The position numbers and the translations under genes were made by a program. From Bacteroidales bacterium (lineage in GTDB: Bacteria > Bacteroidota > Bacteroidia > Bacteroidales > UBA932), in assembly GCA_017544005.1 (NCBI GenBank), contig JAFYEZ010000037.1:94205-158204 (forward strand): a stretch of 64,000 bases of DNA. Direction: 5' to 3'. Numbering within the stretch: position 1 is the first letter of the stretch; each line of letters begins with the position of its first letter. The notes beneath the pieces were generated by a model that did not search any database, was not told the origin of the DNA, and saw nothing but the letters and a program-made list of their open reading frames with translations. This document shows, piece after piece, positions 1 to 8,821 of this stretch.

Positions 1-2126
1 TCAACGATTTGACTTCGATGCAGATCGGCGACTATGTGGTGCATATCGACCACGGTGTGGGCCGGTTCGGCGGTCTGGTCAAAACCCATATCGGCGGCCG
101 TGTGCAGGAGGCCATCAAACTGGAGTACCGGGACAATGATGTGATCTTCGTCTCCATCCATGGCATCCACCGCATCTCCAAATATCGCTCGCGCGACGAC
201 GAGCCTCCCAAGATCTACAAGCTCGGCACCAAAGCCTGGGAAAACCTGAAGGCCGCCACCAAGGCCAAGGTCAAGGATATCGCCAAAGACCTGATCCAGC
301 TCTATTCCCAGCGGCAGCAGTCGCAGGGGTTCGCCTTCTCGGGCGATACCTATCTCCAGCAGGAGCTGGAAAGTTCCTTCCTGTTCGAGGACACCCCCGA
401 TCAGGTCAAGGCGACCCTCGCCGTCAAGGAGGATATGGAGAGCATCCACCCGATGGACCGCCTCATCTGCGGCGACGTGGGTTTCGGCAAAACCGAAATC
501 GCCATCCGGGCCGCCTTCAAGGCGGTTTGCGACAGCAAGCAGGTGGCTGTGCTCGTGCCGACCACTATCCTGGCGCTGCAGCACTACAAAACCTTCTCCG
601 AGCGCCTCAAGGGGTTCCCGTGCCGCACGGATTACCTGAGCCGTCTGCGTACCGCAAAGGATATCAAGCAGTTACAGGAAGACCTGGCGGCCGGAAAGAT
701 CGATATCATCATCGGCACCCACCGACTACTTAATAAAACTGTTAAATTCAAAGATCTGGGGCTCCTGATCATCGATGAGGAGCAAAAATTCGGCGTTACC
801 GCCAAGGAGCGGCTGCGTCAGCTGAAGGCCACGGTGGACACCCTCACCCTGACCGCCACCCCGATCCCCCGTACACTGCAGTTCTCCCTGCTGGGGGCGC
901 GCGACCTTTCAATCATCAACACCCCGCCGCCGAACCGCCTGCCGGTCTATACGGAAGTGATCCATTTTGACGACGAGACCATCGCCGACATCATCTCCCG
1001 CGAGATGGAGCGCGGCGGCCAGGTCTTCTTCGTCCACAACCGGATTGAGGACATCCTCTCCATCCGCGAAATCCTGCACCGGCTCGTTCCCGAGGCCGAA
1101 ATCTGCGTGGCCCACGGCCAGATGGACCCGCAGGAGCTGGAGCAGCGGATGCTGGATTTCATCAACGGTGAGTACGACATCCTACTCTCGACCTCCATCA
1201 TGGAGAACGGCATCGATATCCCCAACGCCAATACCATCATCATCAACCAGGCGCAGCGCTTCGGCCTCTCCGACCTGCACCAGCTGCGGGGCCGCGTGGG
1301 GCGCAGCAACGTGAAGGCCTACTGCTACCTGGTGGTGCCTTCAATGGACGGCATCACCGAGGAGGCGCGCCGCCGCATCAAGGCCATTGAAGCCTTTTCC
1401 GACCTGGGAAGCGGCTTCAATATCGCCATGCAGGATCTGGATATCCGCGGTGCGGGCAATCTGCTGGGCGCGGAGCAGAGCGGCTTCATTGCGGAAATGG
1501 GCTTCGAAACCTACATGCGGATCCTGAGCGAAGCGATGTCCGAGCTGCCGGAAATGATCCGTCAGGAGGAGCAGGAGAACATCCAGCACCGCAAAGAGGG
1601 CATCACGGCCGCCGATCTGCCTGTGCTTGCGGCCACCGTCGATACGCAGGTGGAGACCGACATGGAAATCCTCATTCCGGACGACTATGTCAATGTTCCC
1701 TCCGAGAAGATCCGGCTTTACAAGGAACTCGACTCGCTGAGCCGCGAGGCCGACCTGGAACGGTTCGCCAAGGGGCTGGAAGACCGCTTCGGGCCGATGC
1801 CGCAGCCGGTGGTGGCGCTCATGGATGTGGTCCGCCTGCGGAGGGAAGCCCAGCGGATCGGCATCGAGCGGGTGGTGCTCAAGAAGAACATCATGCTGGC
1901 CTACTTTATCCAGAATCCGATGGCCAAATTCTTCGAAACCAAGACATTCGATCGCGTGATGGCCAACATTCTCGCCGCCGGCCGGCGCTACAGCGTAGTG
2001 CAGAACGAGACGCGGCTCTATATCAAATGTGAAGGAGTGACGACCGTTTCGCGGGCCGTGCAGCTGATCCACAACCTTGCCGAAGGCACCGGGAACGCGG
2101 CCGCAACGGCACAAAGTTTGAATTAA
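1..2126 (+). CDS. mfd: Transcription-repair coupling factor Mfd, C-terminal part (5' end outside window)
   Basis: Mfd is an ATP-driven DNA translocase that removes RNA polymerase stalled at lesions and recruits UvrA. The reading frame is open to the left edge (first full codon at base 3), so the N-terminal UvrB-like part is outside the window. What remains starts at the CarD/Tudor-like RNA polymerase interaction domain (GDYVVHIDHGVGRF). It continues through the RecG-like helicase core: Walker A GDVGFGKT near residue 155, DEEQ Walker B, TATPIPRTL motif III and the RGRVGRS motif VI. It ends with the TRCF domain (ILIPDDYVNVPSEKIRLYK). All motor motifs look intact. The next gene begins 53 bases downstream. 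Confidence 0.97.
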   Translation, partial: NDLTSMQIGDYVVHIDHGVGRFGGLVKTHIGGRVQEAIKLEYRDNDVIFVSIHGIHRISKYRSRDDEPPKIYKLGTKAWENLKAATKAKVKDIAKDLIQLYSQRQQSQGFAFSGDTYLQQELESSFLFEDTPDQVKATLAVKEDMESIHPMDRLICGDVGFGKTEIAIRAAFKAVCDSKQVAVLVPTTILALQHYKTFSERLKGFPCRTDYLSRLRTAKDIKQLQEDLAAGKIDIIIGTHRLLNKTVKFKDLGLLIIDEEQKFGVTAKERLRQLKATVDTLTLTATPIPRTLQFSLLGARDLSIINTPPPNRLPVYTEVIHFDDETIADIISREMERGGQVFFVHNRIEDILSIREILHRLVPEAEICVAHGQMDPQELEQRMLDFINGEYDILLSTSIMENGIDIPNANTIIINQAQRFGLSDLHQLRGRVGRSNVKAYCYLVVPSMDGITEEARRRIKAIEAFSDLGSGFNIAMQDLDIRGAGNLLGAEQSGFIAEMGFETYMRILSEAMSELPEMIRQEEQENIQHRKEGITAADLPVLAATVDTQVETDMEILIPDDYVNVPSEKIRLYKELDSLSREADLERFAKGLEDRFGPMPQPVVALMDVVRLRREAQRIGIERVVLKKNIMLAYFIQNPMAKFFETKTFDRVMANILAAGRRYSVVQNETRLYIKCEGVTTVSRAVQLIHNLAEGTGNAAATAQSLN

Positions 2127-2179
2127 AGTTGCTGTAGTCGCTCAAAATTATCATCTTTGCAATTCTAAATTGCTCGAAA

Positions 2180-3508
2180 ATGAAGCGCAACGGACGTCTG
2201 ATTCTCCCGGTTTTGCTCCTGGTTCTGCTCGGAGCGCCCGCACTTTCCGCCCAGGAAGTGTTGGCCGATACCGGGTATTCGCCCTACTCGCTCTTCGGTT
2301 TCGGACAGCTCTCCGGCGCGGGAACCACCTATAACGCCACGATGGGCGGCATCGGTCTGGCTGATCGCAACGTCCGCTTTATCAATGTGTTGAATCCCGC
2401 AGCCGTCACCGCGCGAGAGGCCAAATCCTTCATGATGGATTTCGGCGTGCTCTCCAATAACGTGATCTATTCGGCCGATGCGGCCACGAGCGGCACGCCG
2501 GGCGCAACCGGCACACTCCGCTCCGCCAACAATACCTTCAATATGAACCACATCGTCTTCTCGTTCCCGATGTGGAAGAATTCGGCCTTCAAGGCGGGTA
2601 TCATGCCCTACAGTTCGGTAGGCTACAGCCTCCGGTCTTATGAACAGTCGGAAGAGCTGCTCGCAGCGCTGGGCGACATCCAGTACTTCCGTCAGGGTCA
2701 GGGTGGCCTCTACAAAGCCTTCCTGGGCGCAGGCGTCACCCTCTGGGATTGCCTGAGCGTGGGCGTGGACGGGCAGTATTATTTTGGAAACATCAACCGC
2801 TACAGCTACGCGCTCTTCACCTCGAGCTCGGTGTACCGCTCCATCAATTCCGGCTGGGACGACTACCTGAGCGGCATCAACGCCAAGTTCGGCCTGCAGT
2901 ATGAGCAGAAGCTGGGCAGGAAGACGGCCCTGACCGTGGGCGCCACCTACCAGCTGGGGACCACCCTCTCCGGCGAGGAACGACGCTTTGCCTACGGTGT
3001 GGCCTCTGCCACCGATACCATCACCGACGTCACAACGCCCCTGGCGGGTTACAAGATGCCGGCAGAAATCGGTGCAGGCCTCACGCTGCGGAGCGCGGAC
3101 GGCTGGATGATCGGATTCGACTATACCCGTCAGGACTGGCGGAACAGCAACTTTGCGGCGACCCCGGGCGTCAACTTCACCCCGTGCTGCCAGCAGTCAT
3201 TCCGCCTGGGCGGCGAGCTGACGCCGAACCGCTACGACATCCGCTATTTCTTCAAGCGCCTGACCTACCACGGCGGCCTCTTCTACGAGCGGAGCTACCT
3301 CTCCCTCAACGGCCACCAGGTAACCGACCGCGGACTCACGCTGGGCGTCTCGATCCCCGTGTCAAGATACTATAATGCTATCAATCTGGGATTTACGGCC
3401 GGACAGCGCGGCACGACGGAAGATCAATTAATCCGAGAAACCTACTTTACGTTCCATATTTCGTTCAGTTTGCACGATATTTGGTTCCTCAAACAGTTGT
3501 ACGAATAA
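2180..3508 (+). CDS. Putative outer-membrane beta-barrel protein, Bacteroidota-conserved
   Basis: 442 residues with a clear Sec signal peptide (hydrophobic LILPVLLLVLLGAPALSA then Q). The mature part alternates aromatic and polar residues and has many G/Y/F-rich strands, as in FadL/PorV-like or related barrels, and ends in an aromatic strand (WFLKQLYE). An early YSLFGFG segment and a NPAAVTA motif recall conserved Bacteroidota outer-membrane proteins. It is the first gene of a run with a TPR protein, lptC and a PpiD-like chaperone, a context that suggests an envelope-biogenesis role. A near-consensus -7 box (CATCTTTG) lies upstream. The exact function is unknown to me; the barrel assignment is inference from composition. 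Confidence 0.7.
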   Translation: MKRNGRLILPVLLLVLLGAPALSAQEVLADTGYSPYSLFGFGQLSGAGTTYNATMGGIGLADRNVRFINVLNPAAVTAREAKSFMMDFGVLSNNVIYSADAATSGTPGATGTLRSANNTFNMNHIVFSFPMWKNSAFKAGIMPYSSVGYSLRSYEQSEELLAALGDIQYFRQGQGGLYKAFLGAGVTLWDCLSVGVDGQYYFGNINRYSYALFTSSSVYRSINSGWDDYLSGINAKFGLQYEQKLGRKTALTVGATYQLGTTLSGEERRFAYGVASATDTITDVTTPLAGYKMPAEIGAGLTLRSADGWMIGFDYTRQDWRNSNFAATPGVNFTPCCQQSFRLGGELTPNRYDIRYFFKRLTYHGGLFYERSYLSLNGHQVTDRGLTLGVSIPVSRYYNAINLGFTAGQRGTTEDQLIRETYFTFHISFSLHDIWFLKQLYE

Positions 3509-3512
3509 TTTT

Positions 3513-3520
3513 TAACTTTG
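3513..3520 (+). promoter_or_regulatory. -7 box TAACTTTG for the TPR gene
   Basis: Exact match to the Bacteroidota -7 consensus TAnnTTTG. Only 4 bases separate it from the ATG at 3525, so the transcript should have almost no leader. Confidence 0.6.
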
Positions 3521-3524
3521 TGGT

Positions 3525-4835
3525 ATGAAAAAAGCAGCAGTAATCCTTCTCGCACTCGTTCTGAGCGCCTCCGTGTTTGCACAAGGTAAATTCGGTGCAG
3601 ACAGCGCCGAGTGCATCAAGTACCTGTCGTACTATTCGGAATACATGAAGCAGAACAATATCGCCGAGGCGACTCCGATGTGGCGCAAAGCCATCTCGCT
3701 CTGCCCGCCGACCGCGAACCAGAACATGCTCATCAACGGCCAGAAAATCCTGCGCCGCGAGATTTCCCTCAACCAGAAGGATCCCGTTCGCCGTCAGGAA
3801 CTGCTCGACTCCCTGCTCTGGCTGCACGACGTTCGTGCTGAATACTATCCGACCTATCGCAACGCTTCGTTCAACAATAAGGCCATCGATATCATCAACT
3901 ATTTCAAGGCTGACAAGAAGAAGGGCTACGACATGCTCAAGCCGCTGGTTTCCACCGTCGGCGCCGCTTGCTCCCCTTCGGTTTTCGTCAACTACATGCA
4001 GATGTCGGTAGACCTCTACAAGAGCGGAGCCCTGATGGCGGACGAAGTCATGGCGGGCTACACCGAGATCGCCGAGTATATGGAGAACAGCAAAGCCAAG
4101 GATATCGCTTCCGCCAAGTCAGCCGTCGAACAGCTGTTGATTGACAGCGGTGTGGCATCCTGCGACAACCTGATCGCCCTCTTCACCCCGCGCTACGAAG
4201 CCAACCCGACCGACAAGGCGCTGCTTGCCAACATGGTGAAGATGCTCGCAACCTCCGATTGCGTGGATACCGACCTCTACCTGAAAGCTGTCGAATCCCT
4301 CAACGAAGTGGATCCTTCTCCGCAGTCCGCATACTACCTCTACAAGCTCTACTCTGCCCGTGACGAGAACGCAGCTGCCGCCAAGGCGCTTTCCCACGCC
4401 ATCGACCAGCTCGACGCCACCAACCCGGACGATGTGCTCCGCATCGCAGACTACAAGCTCGAGCTGGCAACCTTCACCTTTAAGAAGGTCGGCAAGAGCG
4501 CGGATGCTGTCGCACTGGCCAAGCAGGTTCCGGAACTCAATGCCAACCTTGCCGGGAAGGCATACTTCCTGATCGGCACCATCTGGGGCTCGCAGAAATG
4601 CTCGGGCAATGAGGTTGAGGTTCGCGCACCGTACTGGGTGGCAGTGGATTACATGCGCAAGGCCAAAGAGGCTGACGCTTCCCTCGAGGCCGAGGCCAAC
4701 AACCTGATTGCACAGTACTCCCGTTACTTCCCGAATTCGGCAGACGCCTTCATGTATGACGTGGTGGACGGCAACTCCTACACCGTCAACTGCGGCGGCA
4801 TGCGCGAGGCGACCCGCGTCCGTACCTCCAAGTAA
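3525..4835 (+). CDS. Secreted tetratricopeptide-repeat protein
   Basis: 436 residues starting with the signal peptide MKKAAVILLALVLSASVFAQ. The mature protein is alpha-helical and repeat-like, with TPR-type signatures such as IAEATPMWRKAISLCP near residue 45 and later helices with alternating Ala/Leu/Tyr (SAYYLYKLYSARDENAAAAKALSHAI). It is probably periplasmic and a scaffold for protein contacts. It lies 16 bases after the outer-membrane protein gene and its stop codon overlaps the lptC start by one base (TAATG), so translation of the two is probably coupled. Its own -7 box lies 4 bases before the ATG. The partner is not evident from sequence. Confidence 0.8.
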   Translation: MKKAAVILLALVLSASVFAQGKFGADSAECIKYLSYYSEYMKQNNIAEATPMWRKAISLCPPTANQNMLINGQKILRREISLNQKDPVRRQELLDSLLWLHDVRAEYYPTYRNASFNNKAIDIINYFKADKKKGYDMLKPLVSTVGAACSPSVFVNYMQMSVDLYKSGALMADEVMAGYTEIAEYMENSKAKDIASAKSAVEQLLIDSGVASCDNLIALFTPRYEANPTDKALLANMVKMLATSDCVDTDLYLKAVESLNEVDPSPQSAYYLYKLYSARDENAAAAKALSHAIDQLDATNPDDVLRIADYKLELATFTFKKVGKSADAVALAKQVPELNANLAGKAYFLIGTIWGSQKCSGNEVEVRAPYWVAVDYMRKAKEADASLEAEANNLIAQYSRYFPNSADAFMYDVVDGNSYTVNCGGMREATRVRTSK

Positions 4836-5473
4836 TGCGCCGCTTTGCTGGACACCAAGTACTTTGCGTTATAGCCGCCTGCGCGGCTATAACGCTTTTT
4901 TATAACTGTTCCGGACAGCCGGAATCCACCCCGATCGACTTCGAACTGACCCCGATGCAGGTGGTCTATAACATGGAAATCGTGCAGTCGGAGAAGGGGG
5001 CCGTCACGATGCGGATGACCGCGCCGGTGATGCAGCACTTCGAGTTCCGCAAAGACTCCCTGGACCAGTCCTACGACCACTACCCCCAGGGAATTCACGT
5101 GGATGCCTATACGGCCGACGGGGCCCTGGAGACCACGGTCGATGCCGACGAGGCGCGCCACATCACCACGGTGGGCCGCGAGGAGTGGAAGGCCTACGGC
5201 AACGTGACCATCGTCAACATTCCCAAGCGCGAGCGGATGGTCTCCGATACGATGTACTGGGTGCAGGATGAAAAACGGATCTATACGGATTGTTACGTAA
5301 AAATCACCTCGCCGCAGGGGATCATGCAGGGATACGGCATGGAGTCCGACGAGCGGGCCAACTTTACCGTCATCCTCAAGCCGTTCGACTCTTTTTCACG
5401 CATATCCGATTCCACGGAAGTGGTCATCGACTCGGCGAACTTTATCGGTCCGCTTCTTTTTAAAGAAAATTGA
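4835..5473 (+). CDS. lptC: LPS export ABC transporter periplasmic component LptC
   Basis: LptC is the bitopic or lipid-anchored periplasmic part of the Lpt bridge; it takes LPS from LptBFG and passes it to LptA. The 212-residue protein has an N-terminal hydrophobic segment (VLCVIAACAAITLFYNC), a possible lipobox ending at Cys25, then the beta-jellyroll typical of Bacteroidota LptC: METVDADEARH-like strands (ETTVDADEARHITT), WKAYGNVTIVN, and VSDTMYWVQDEKRIYTDCYVKI. The start overlaps the previous stop by one base. Unusually, the hydrophobic segment is encoded by a perfect 13-bp inverted repeat followed by six T residues (see 4866-4901). The ppiD-like gene follows after 50 bases. Confidence 0.88.
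   Translation: MRRFAGHQVLCVIAACAAITLFYNCSGQPESTPIDFELTPMQVVYNMEIVQSEKGAVTMRMTAPVMQHFEFRKDSLDQSYDHYPQGIHVDAYTADGALETTVDADEARHITTVGREEWKAYGNVTIVNIPKRERMVSDTMYWVQDEKRIYTDCYVKITSPQGIMQGYGMESDERANFTVILKPFDSFSRISDSTEVVIDSANFIGPLLFKEN
4866..4901 (+). terminator. Terminator-like hairpin inside lptC coding sequence
   Basis: Perfect inverted repeat GCGTTATAGCCGC / GCGGCTATAACGC (4866-4878 and 4883-4895), 4-base loop CTGC, followed directly by T6. This is the textbook form of an intrinsic terminator. It starts 31 bases inside lptC and encodes the signal/anchor segment. It may terminate or attenuate the upstream outer-membrane-protein/TPR transcript and so limit LptC expression. Confidence 0.6.
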
Positions 5474-5474
5474 T

Positions 5475-5482
5475 TATTTTTG
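5475..5482 (+). promoter_or_regulatory. -7 box TATTTTTG for the ppiD-like gene
   Basis: Matches TAnnTTTG and lies 41 bases before the ATG at 5524. It overlaps the 3' end of lptC (stop at 5473) by being immediately downstream of it, so the chaperone gene can be expressed apart from lptC. Confidence 0.6.
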
Positions 5483-5523
5483 CACCCCTAACTGAAAACG
5501 CAAAACATTAAATAATTAGCAAT

Positions 5524-7578
5524 ATGGCGGTATTAGAGAAAATCCGTGTAAAATTCGGGATTTTGATTACCATCCTCGTCGCACTGGCGCTGCTGTCGTT
5601 CATTATCGACCCGCAGACCCTGCAGTCGGCATTCCAGATGATGTCTTCCGACAACAAAGTGGGCGAGATGAACGGCAAGAACATTAATTACAGGGAATTC
5701 TACGAGGACTACGACAACTACGTCAAGCTCTATGGCATGATGGGCCAGAACACCAACAGCGAGCAGGCGCAGGCTTCGATCCGCGACATCACCTGGCAGG
5801 ACTACTACACCGACCTCGTCTTCGCCCCCAAGGCGGAGAAGGCCGGCATCTATGTTGGCAACCAGGAGATGTTCGACCTGACCCAGGGCGAGAACATCTC
5901 GCCAGTGCTGCTCCAGCAGCGGATCTTCGCAGACGAGAGCGGCGCGTTCAACCGCGGCGCCCTGCTGAACTTCGTGCAGTCGATTGACGACGACGCGTCG
6001 GGTCAGTCCGCAGCGTACTGGAACCTCCTCGAGAAGAACATCTATGACGCGCAGCTCTACAGCAAATATGCAGCCCTGATCCACGCCACCTCGCTCGAGA
6101 ACAATGTTGAGAAGGCCGCGCTCGTGGCTGAGAACAATACCACCTACGACGTTGACTACGTGACGATTCCGCTCGGTTTCGAACCGGACAGCACCGTGAC
6201 CGTAAGCGACGCGGAAGTCAAGGCTTACTACAATGCCCGCAAGGACAACCTCAAGCAGCCGGCCAACCGCGACATCGAATATGTGATGTTCGAGGTGGAG
6301 CCGAGCCAGGCTGATATCGAGGCCAAGCGCGAGGCGTTCGACGAGGTGTACGAAGGTTTCAAGACCGCCGACAACCTCAAGAACTATATCGCCCTGCACT
6401 CCGATGCCAAGTGGGACAACACCTGGTATGCCAAGGATGAGCTCGAGGGTGAACCCGAGTTCCAGGCTGTGGCATTCGGCCGCGGCGCCAAGGTGAGCGA
6501 GATCCGCGAGGACGGCAACACCTTCTCCGCAGTCCGCGTGGCAGACCGGGGCCAGGTGGCAGACTCGGCACACGTCTATTATGCCGCATTCGCCCTCAAT
6601 GACGAGGCAGGCGCTGACGAACTGGTCAAGACCGCCAAGGCTTCCCGCACCGTTCCGGAGGCCTTCAACGAGATGGGCTGGCTTACCCAGCAGATCACCG
6701 CAGCCAACGGCCTGAGCGACTTCGACGTGGTCTTTGCGCCGAACGCCGGCAAAGTGGTGAAGGTCCGCAGCATCAACGCGCAGACGCTCTTCGTGCTCTA
6801 TGTCACCGAGCGTACCCGCGCCAAGGAGAAGGTTCAGCTCGCCCGCCTGGTGGGCAACATTCTCCCTTCGGAAGAGACCTACCGCGACTTCCTGATGAAG
6901 GCAACCGAGCTTTCCGACAAGTCGAACGGCAAGTATGAGAAATTCGCCGAGGTCTGCCGCGAGGAGAACCTCCCGGTCATCCCGGTTCAGAACGTGACCG
7001 AATCGACCCGCCGGATCGGTGTGGTGGAGAACGCACGCGAACTGGTCCGCTGGGTGTTCGAGAAGAAGACCAAGAAGAACAGCGTTTCCGATGTCATCAT
7101 CGTGGATAACAAGTACTATTTCGTGGCTGCTGTCACCGAGGTCCGCAAGGAAGGTACGGTGGCGCTGCAGGATGTGGCAGAGCAGTTTGCTTTTGCCATC
7201 CGTTCCGACAAGAGCCTCGAAAATCTCCGCGCCAAAGTGGCTGAGGAGATCAAGGATTGCGCAACCCTGCAGGATGTGGCAGCACACTACAACCTGACCA
7301 TCAACCACGGAAACGGCATGTCGTTCGGCTCCCAGTACCAGAGCGGTGCCCTGCTCGGTGCGGTGGTCAATGCACCGGAAGGCAAGCTCTGCGGTCCGGT
7401 CAAGGCTGAGTACGGCGTGACGGTCTTCCAGGTTACCGGCAAGAACACCGGTACCTACTTCCTGGAGGACGACGTGGACACCCGCGTCAGCCAGCGTGCA
7501 GACTACGCGCTCCAGGTGCTCGACCCCGTGATTTCCACCGAGGCGAACATCAAGGATTACCGCGCACGCTTCTTCTAG
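5524..7578 (+). CDS. PpiD/SurA-like periplasmic peptidyl-prolyl isomerase/chaperone
   Basis: 684 residues. A single N-terminal membrane anchor (FGILITILVALALLSFII, about residues 12-29) is followed by a SurA_N-like helical chaperone domain that begins with the family hallmark GEMNGKNINYREFYEDYDNY. The middle and C-terminal parts hold parvulin-type regions, but the usual catalytic signature is weak, so chaperone activity is more certain than isomerase activity. PpiD-like proteins act on outer-membrane proteins leaving the Sec translocon, which fits the position after lptC. It is oriented toward the minus-strand permease gene; the stop codons overlap by 4 bases. Confidence 0.85.
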   Translation: MAVLEKIRVKFGILITILVALALLSFIIDPQTLQSAFQMMSSDNKVGEMNGKNINYREFYEDYDNYVKLYGMMGQNTNSEQAQASIRDITWQDYYTDLVFAPKAEKAGIYVGNQEMFDLTQGENISPVLLQQRIFADESGAFNRGALLNFVQSIDDDASGQSAAYWNLLEKNIYDAQLYSKYAALIHATSLENNVEKAALVAENNTTYDVDYVTIPLGFEPDSTVTVSDAEVKAYYNARKDNLKQPANRDIEYVMFEVEPSQADIEAKREAFDEVYEGFKTADNLKNYIALHSDAKWDNTWYAKDELEGEPEFQAVAFGRGAKVSEIREDGNTFSAVRVADRGQVADSAHVYYAAFALNDEAGADELVKTAKASRTVPEAFNEMGWLTQQITAANGLSDFDVVFAPNAGKVVKVRSINAQTLFVLYVTERTRAKEKVQLARLVGNILPSEETYRDFLMKATELSDKSNGKYEKFAEVCREENLPVIPVQNVTESTRRIGVVENARELVRWVFEKKTKKNSVSDVIIVDNKYYFVAAVTEVRKEGTVALQDVAEQFAFAIRSDKSLENLRAKVAEEIKDCATLQDVAAHYNLTINHGNGMSFGSQYQSGALLGAVVNAPEGKLCGPVKAEYGVTVFQVTGKNTGTYFLEDDVDTRVSQRADYALQVLDPVISTEANIKDYRARFF

Positions 7579-8813
7579 AAATCGCCTTCCGGGCTGATGA
7601 GAGCCACGGCGGGATGCATCTTTGCGGCCGAGATGGCGGGAGCCATTCCGGCCGCAATTCCTATCAATAAGGCCACCGTCAAGCCGGCTGCGATATGCCC
7701 GCCGGAGAGTACGAACGGAACGGGACTGCGGCGCAGCAGCAGGGTGATGAGCGCCACGCCGACGAGTCCGATGGCGCCGCCCGCGGCCGAGAGGGCGGCC
7801 GCCTCCGTGAGGAACTGCAGGGAGATCCGGCCGCGCGTAGCTCCCAGAGCCTTCTGGATCCCGATCTGCCGCGTCCGCTCCCGGACGGCCACAAAGAGAA
7901 TGTTGGCGATCCCGAAGCCGCCGACCAGCAGCGAGAAGAGGCCCACGATCCAGCCGATGGTATCCACCAGCGAGAAGAGTTCCGCTATCTCTTTTGCAAT
8001 CAATGAGAAGCGGTTGAGGGCGAAGTTGTCTTCCGCCTGCGGGTCGAGGTGCCGCACCTGGCGCAGCAGTCGCCGGAGCTCCGCATCAAAGGCGGCCTCG
8101 GAAACCCCGGCCACCGGCCGCGCAGCCAGCACGCACCGGGCCTCGGCGGCCGAAGGGAGCCTGCGGGCTGCCTCCTCGGGAATCACCACCGCCGCGTCGA
8201 TATCGGCCAGGGAAACGGCGCTCACGCCGCTTCGCGCGAAGGTGCCAATCACGTCAAACCGCCGGCCGTCGATCGAGAGGGTCTTCTCTCCCGGGTGGGC
8301 CTTGGCATAATCTGCCCCGACCACGGCCACGGCGGCTCCACCCGAGAGTTCTGCGGCGGAAAAGGCGCGGCCCGTCTGGATGGGGTTGCGAACAACCAGT
8401 TTCCAGTCACCTATAACGCCGATAATAACATCGTTGTTAAAATAACAAGAATAGCACAATTCGTTGATTGTTTCTCCATGGTCCGCCAGAAAGCGGTACT
8501 CCTCCCGTGTGACCGGTGGCCGGGAAATGTAGTTCCACCAGCGGAAGGTTCCCTCCTCGTCGAGGTCCGGCTCCAGCGGAATCTGTTCCACCAGGACGAC
8601 ATCCTTTCCAAAGTCGGAAAGGCCGTCGTTCATGGTGCGCTCCAGGGAATCCACCACCGTCAGCGCGCCCACCGTCGAGAAGATGCCGATGGCGATCCCC
8701 GCGAGGGAGAGCCCGGTCCGGAAGCGGTCGTTTTTGAATTGCGAAGCGGCCATCGCCACGCTTTCGAGGGCGGTCCTGAGCAGGCCGCCGGCGCGTTTGA
8801 AAAGTCCCTTCAT
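7575..8813 (-). CDS. FtsX/MacB-family ABC transporter permease
   Basis: 412 residues in the MacB/FtsX topology: TM1 near residues 33-55 (AGIAIGIFSTVGALTVV), a large periplasmic MacB_PCD-like domain, then three C-terminal helices (TIGWIVGLFSLLVGGFGIANILFVAV, SAAGGAIGLVGVALITLL, IAAGLTVALLIGIAAGMAPA). The cytoplasmic coupling motif RERTRQIGIQKALGATR is present. No ATPase gene is adjacent; the nearest LolD-like ATPase in the window is at 45046. It begins 8 bases after the mutS stop and is probably cotranscribed with it. The stretch around 8405-8465 uses AT-rich codons unlike the rest of the gene. Confidence 0.88.
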   Translation of the reverse strand: MKGLFKRAGGLLRTALESVAMAASQFKNDRFRTGLSLAGIAIGIFSTVGALTVVDSLERTMNDGLSDFGKDVVLVEQIPLEPDLDEEGTFRWWNYISRPPVTREEYRFLADHGETINELCYSCYFNNDVIIGVIGDWKLVVRNPIQTGRAFSAAELSGGAAVAVVGADYAKAHPGEKTLSIDGRRFDVIGTFARSGVSAVSLADIDAAVVIPEEAARRLPSAAEARCVLAARPVAGVSEAAFDAELRRLLRQVRHLDPQAEDNFALNRFSLIAKEIAELFSLVDTIGWIVGLFSLLVGGFGIANILFVAVRERTRQIGIQKALGATRGRISLQFLTEAAALSAAGGAIGLVGVALITLLLRRSPVPFVLSGGHIAAGLTVALLIGIAAGMAPAISAAKMHPAVALISPEGDF

Positions 8814-8821
8814 GTCTCCTC

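Noticed and set aside
5533-7308. 591-codon minus-strand open frame
   Set aside because: Antisense to the PpiD-like gene, no domain signature; typical GC shadow.
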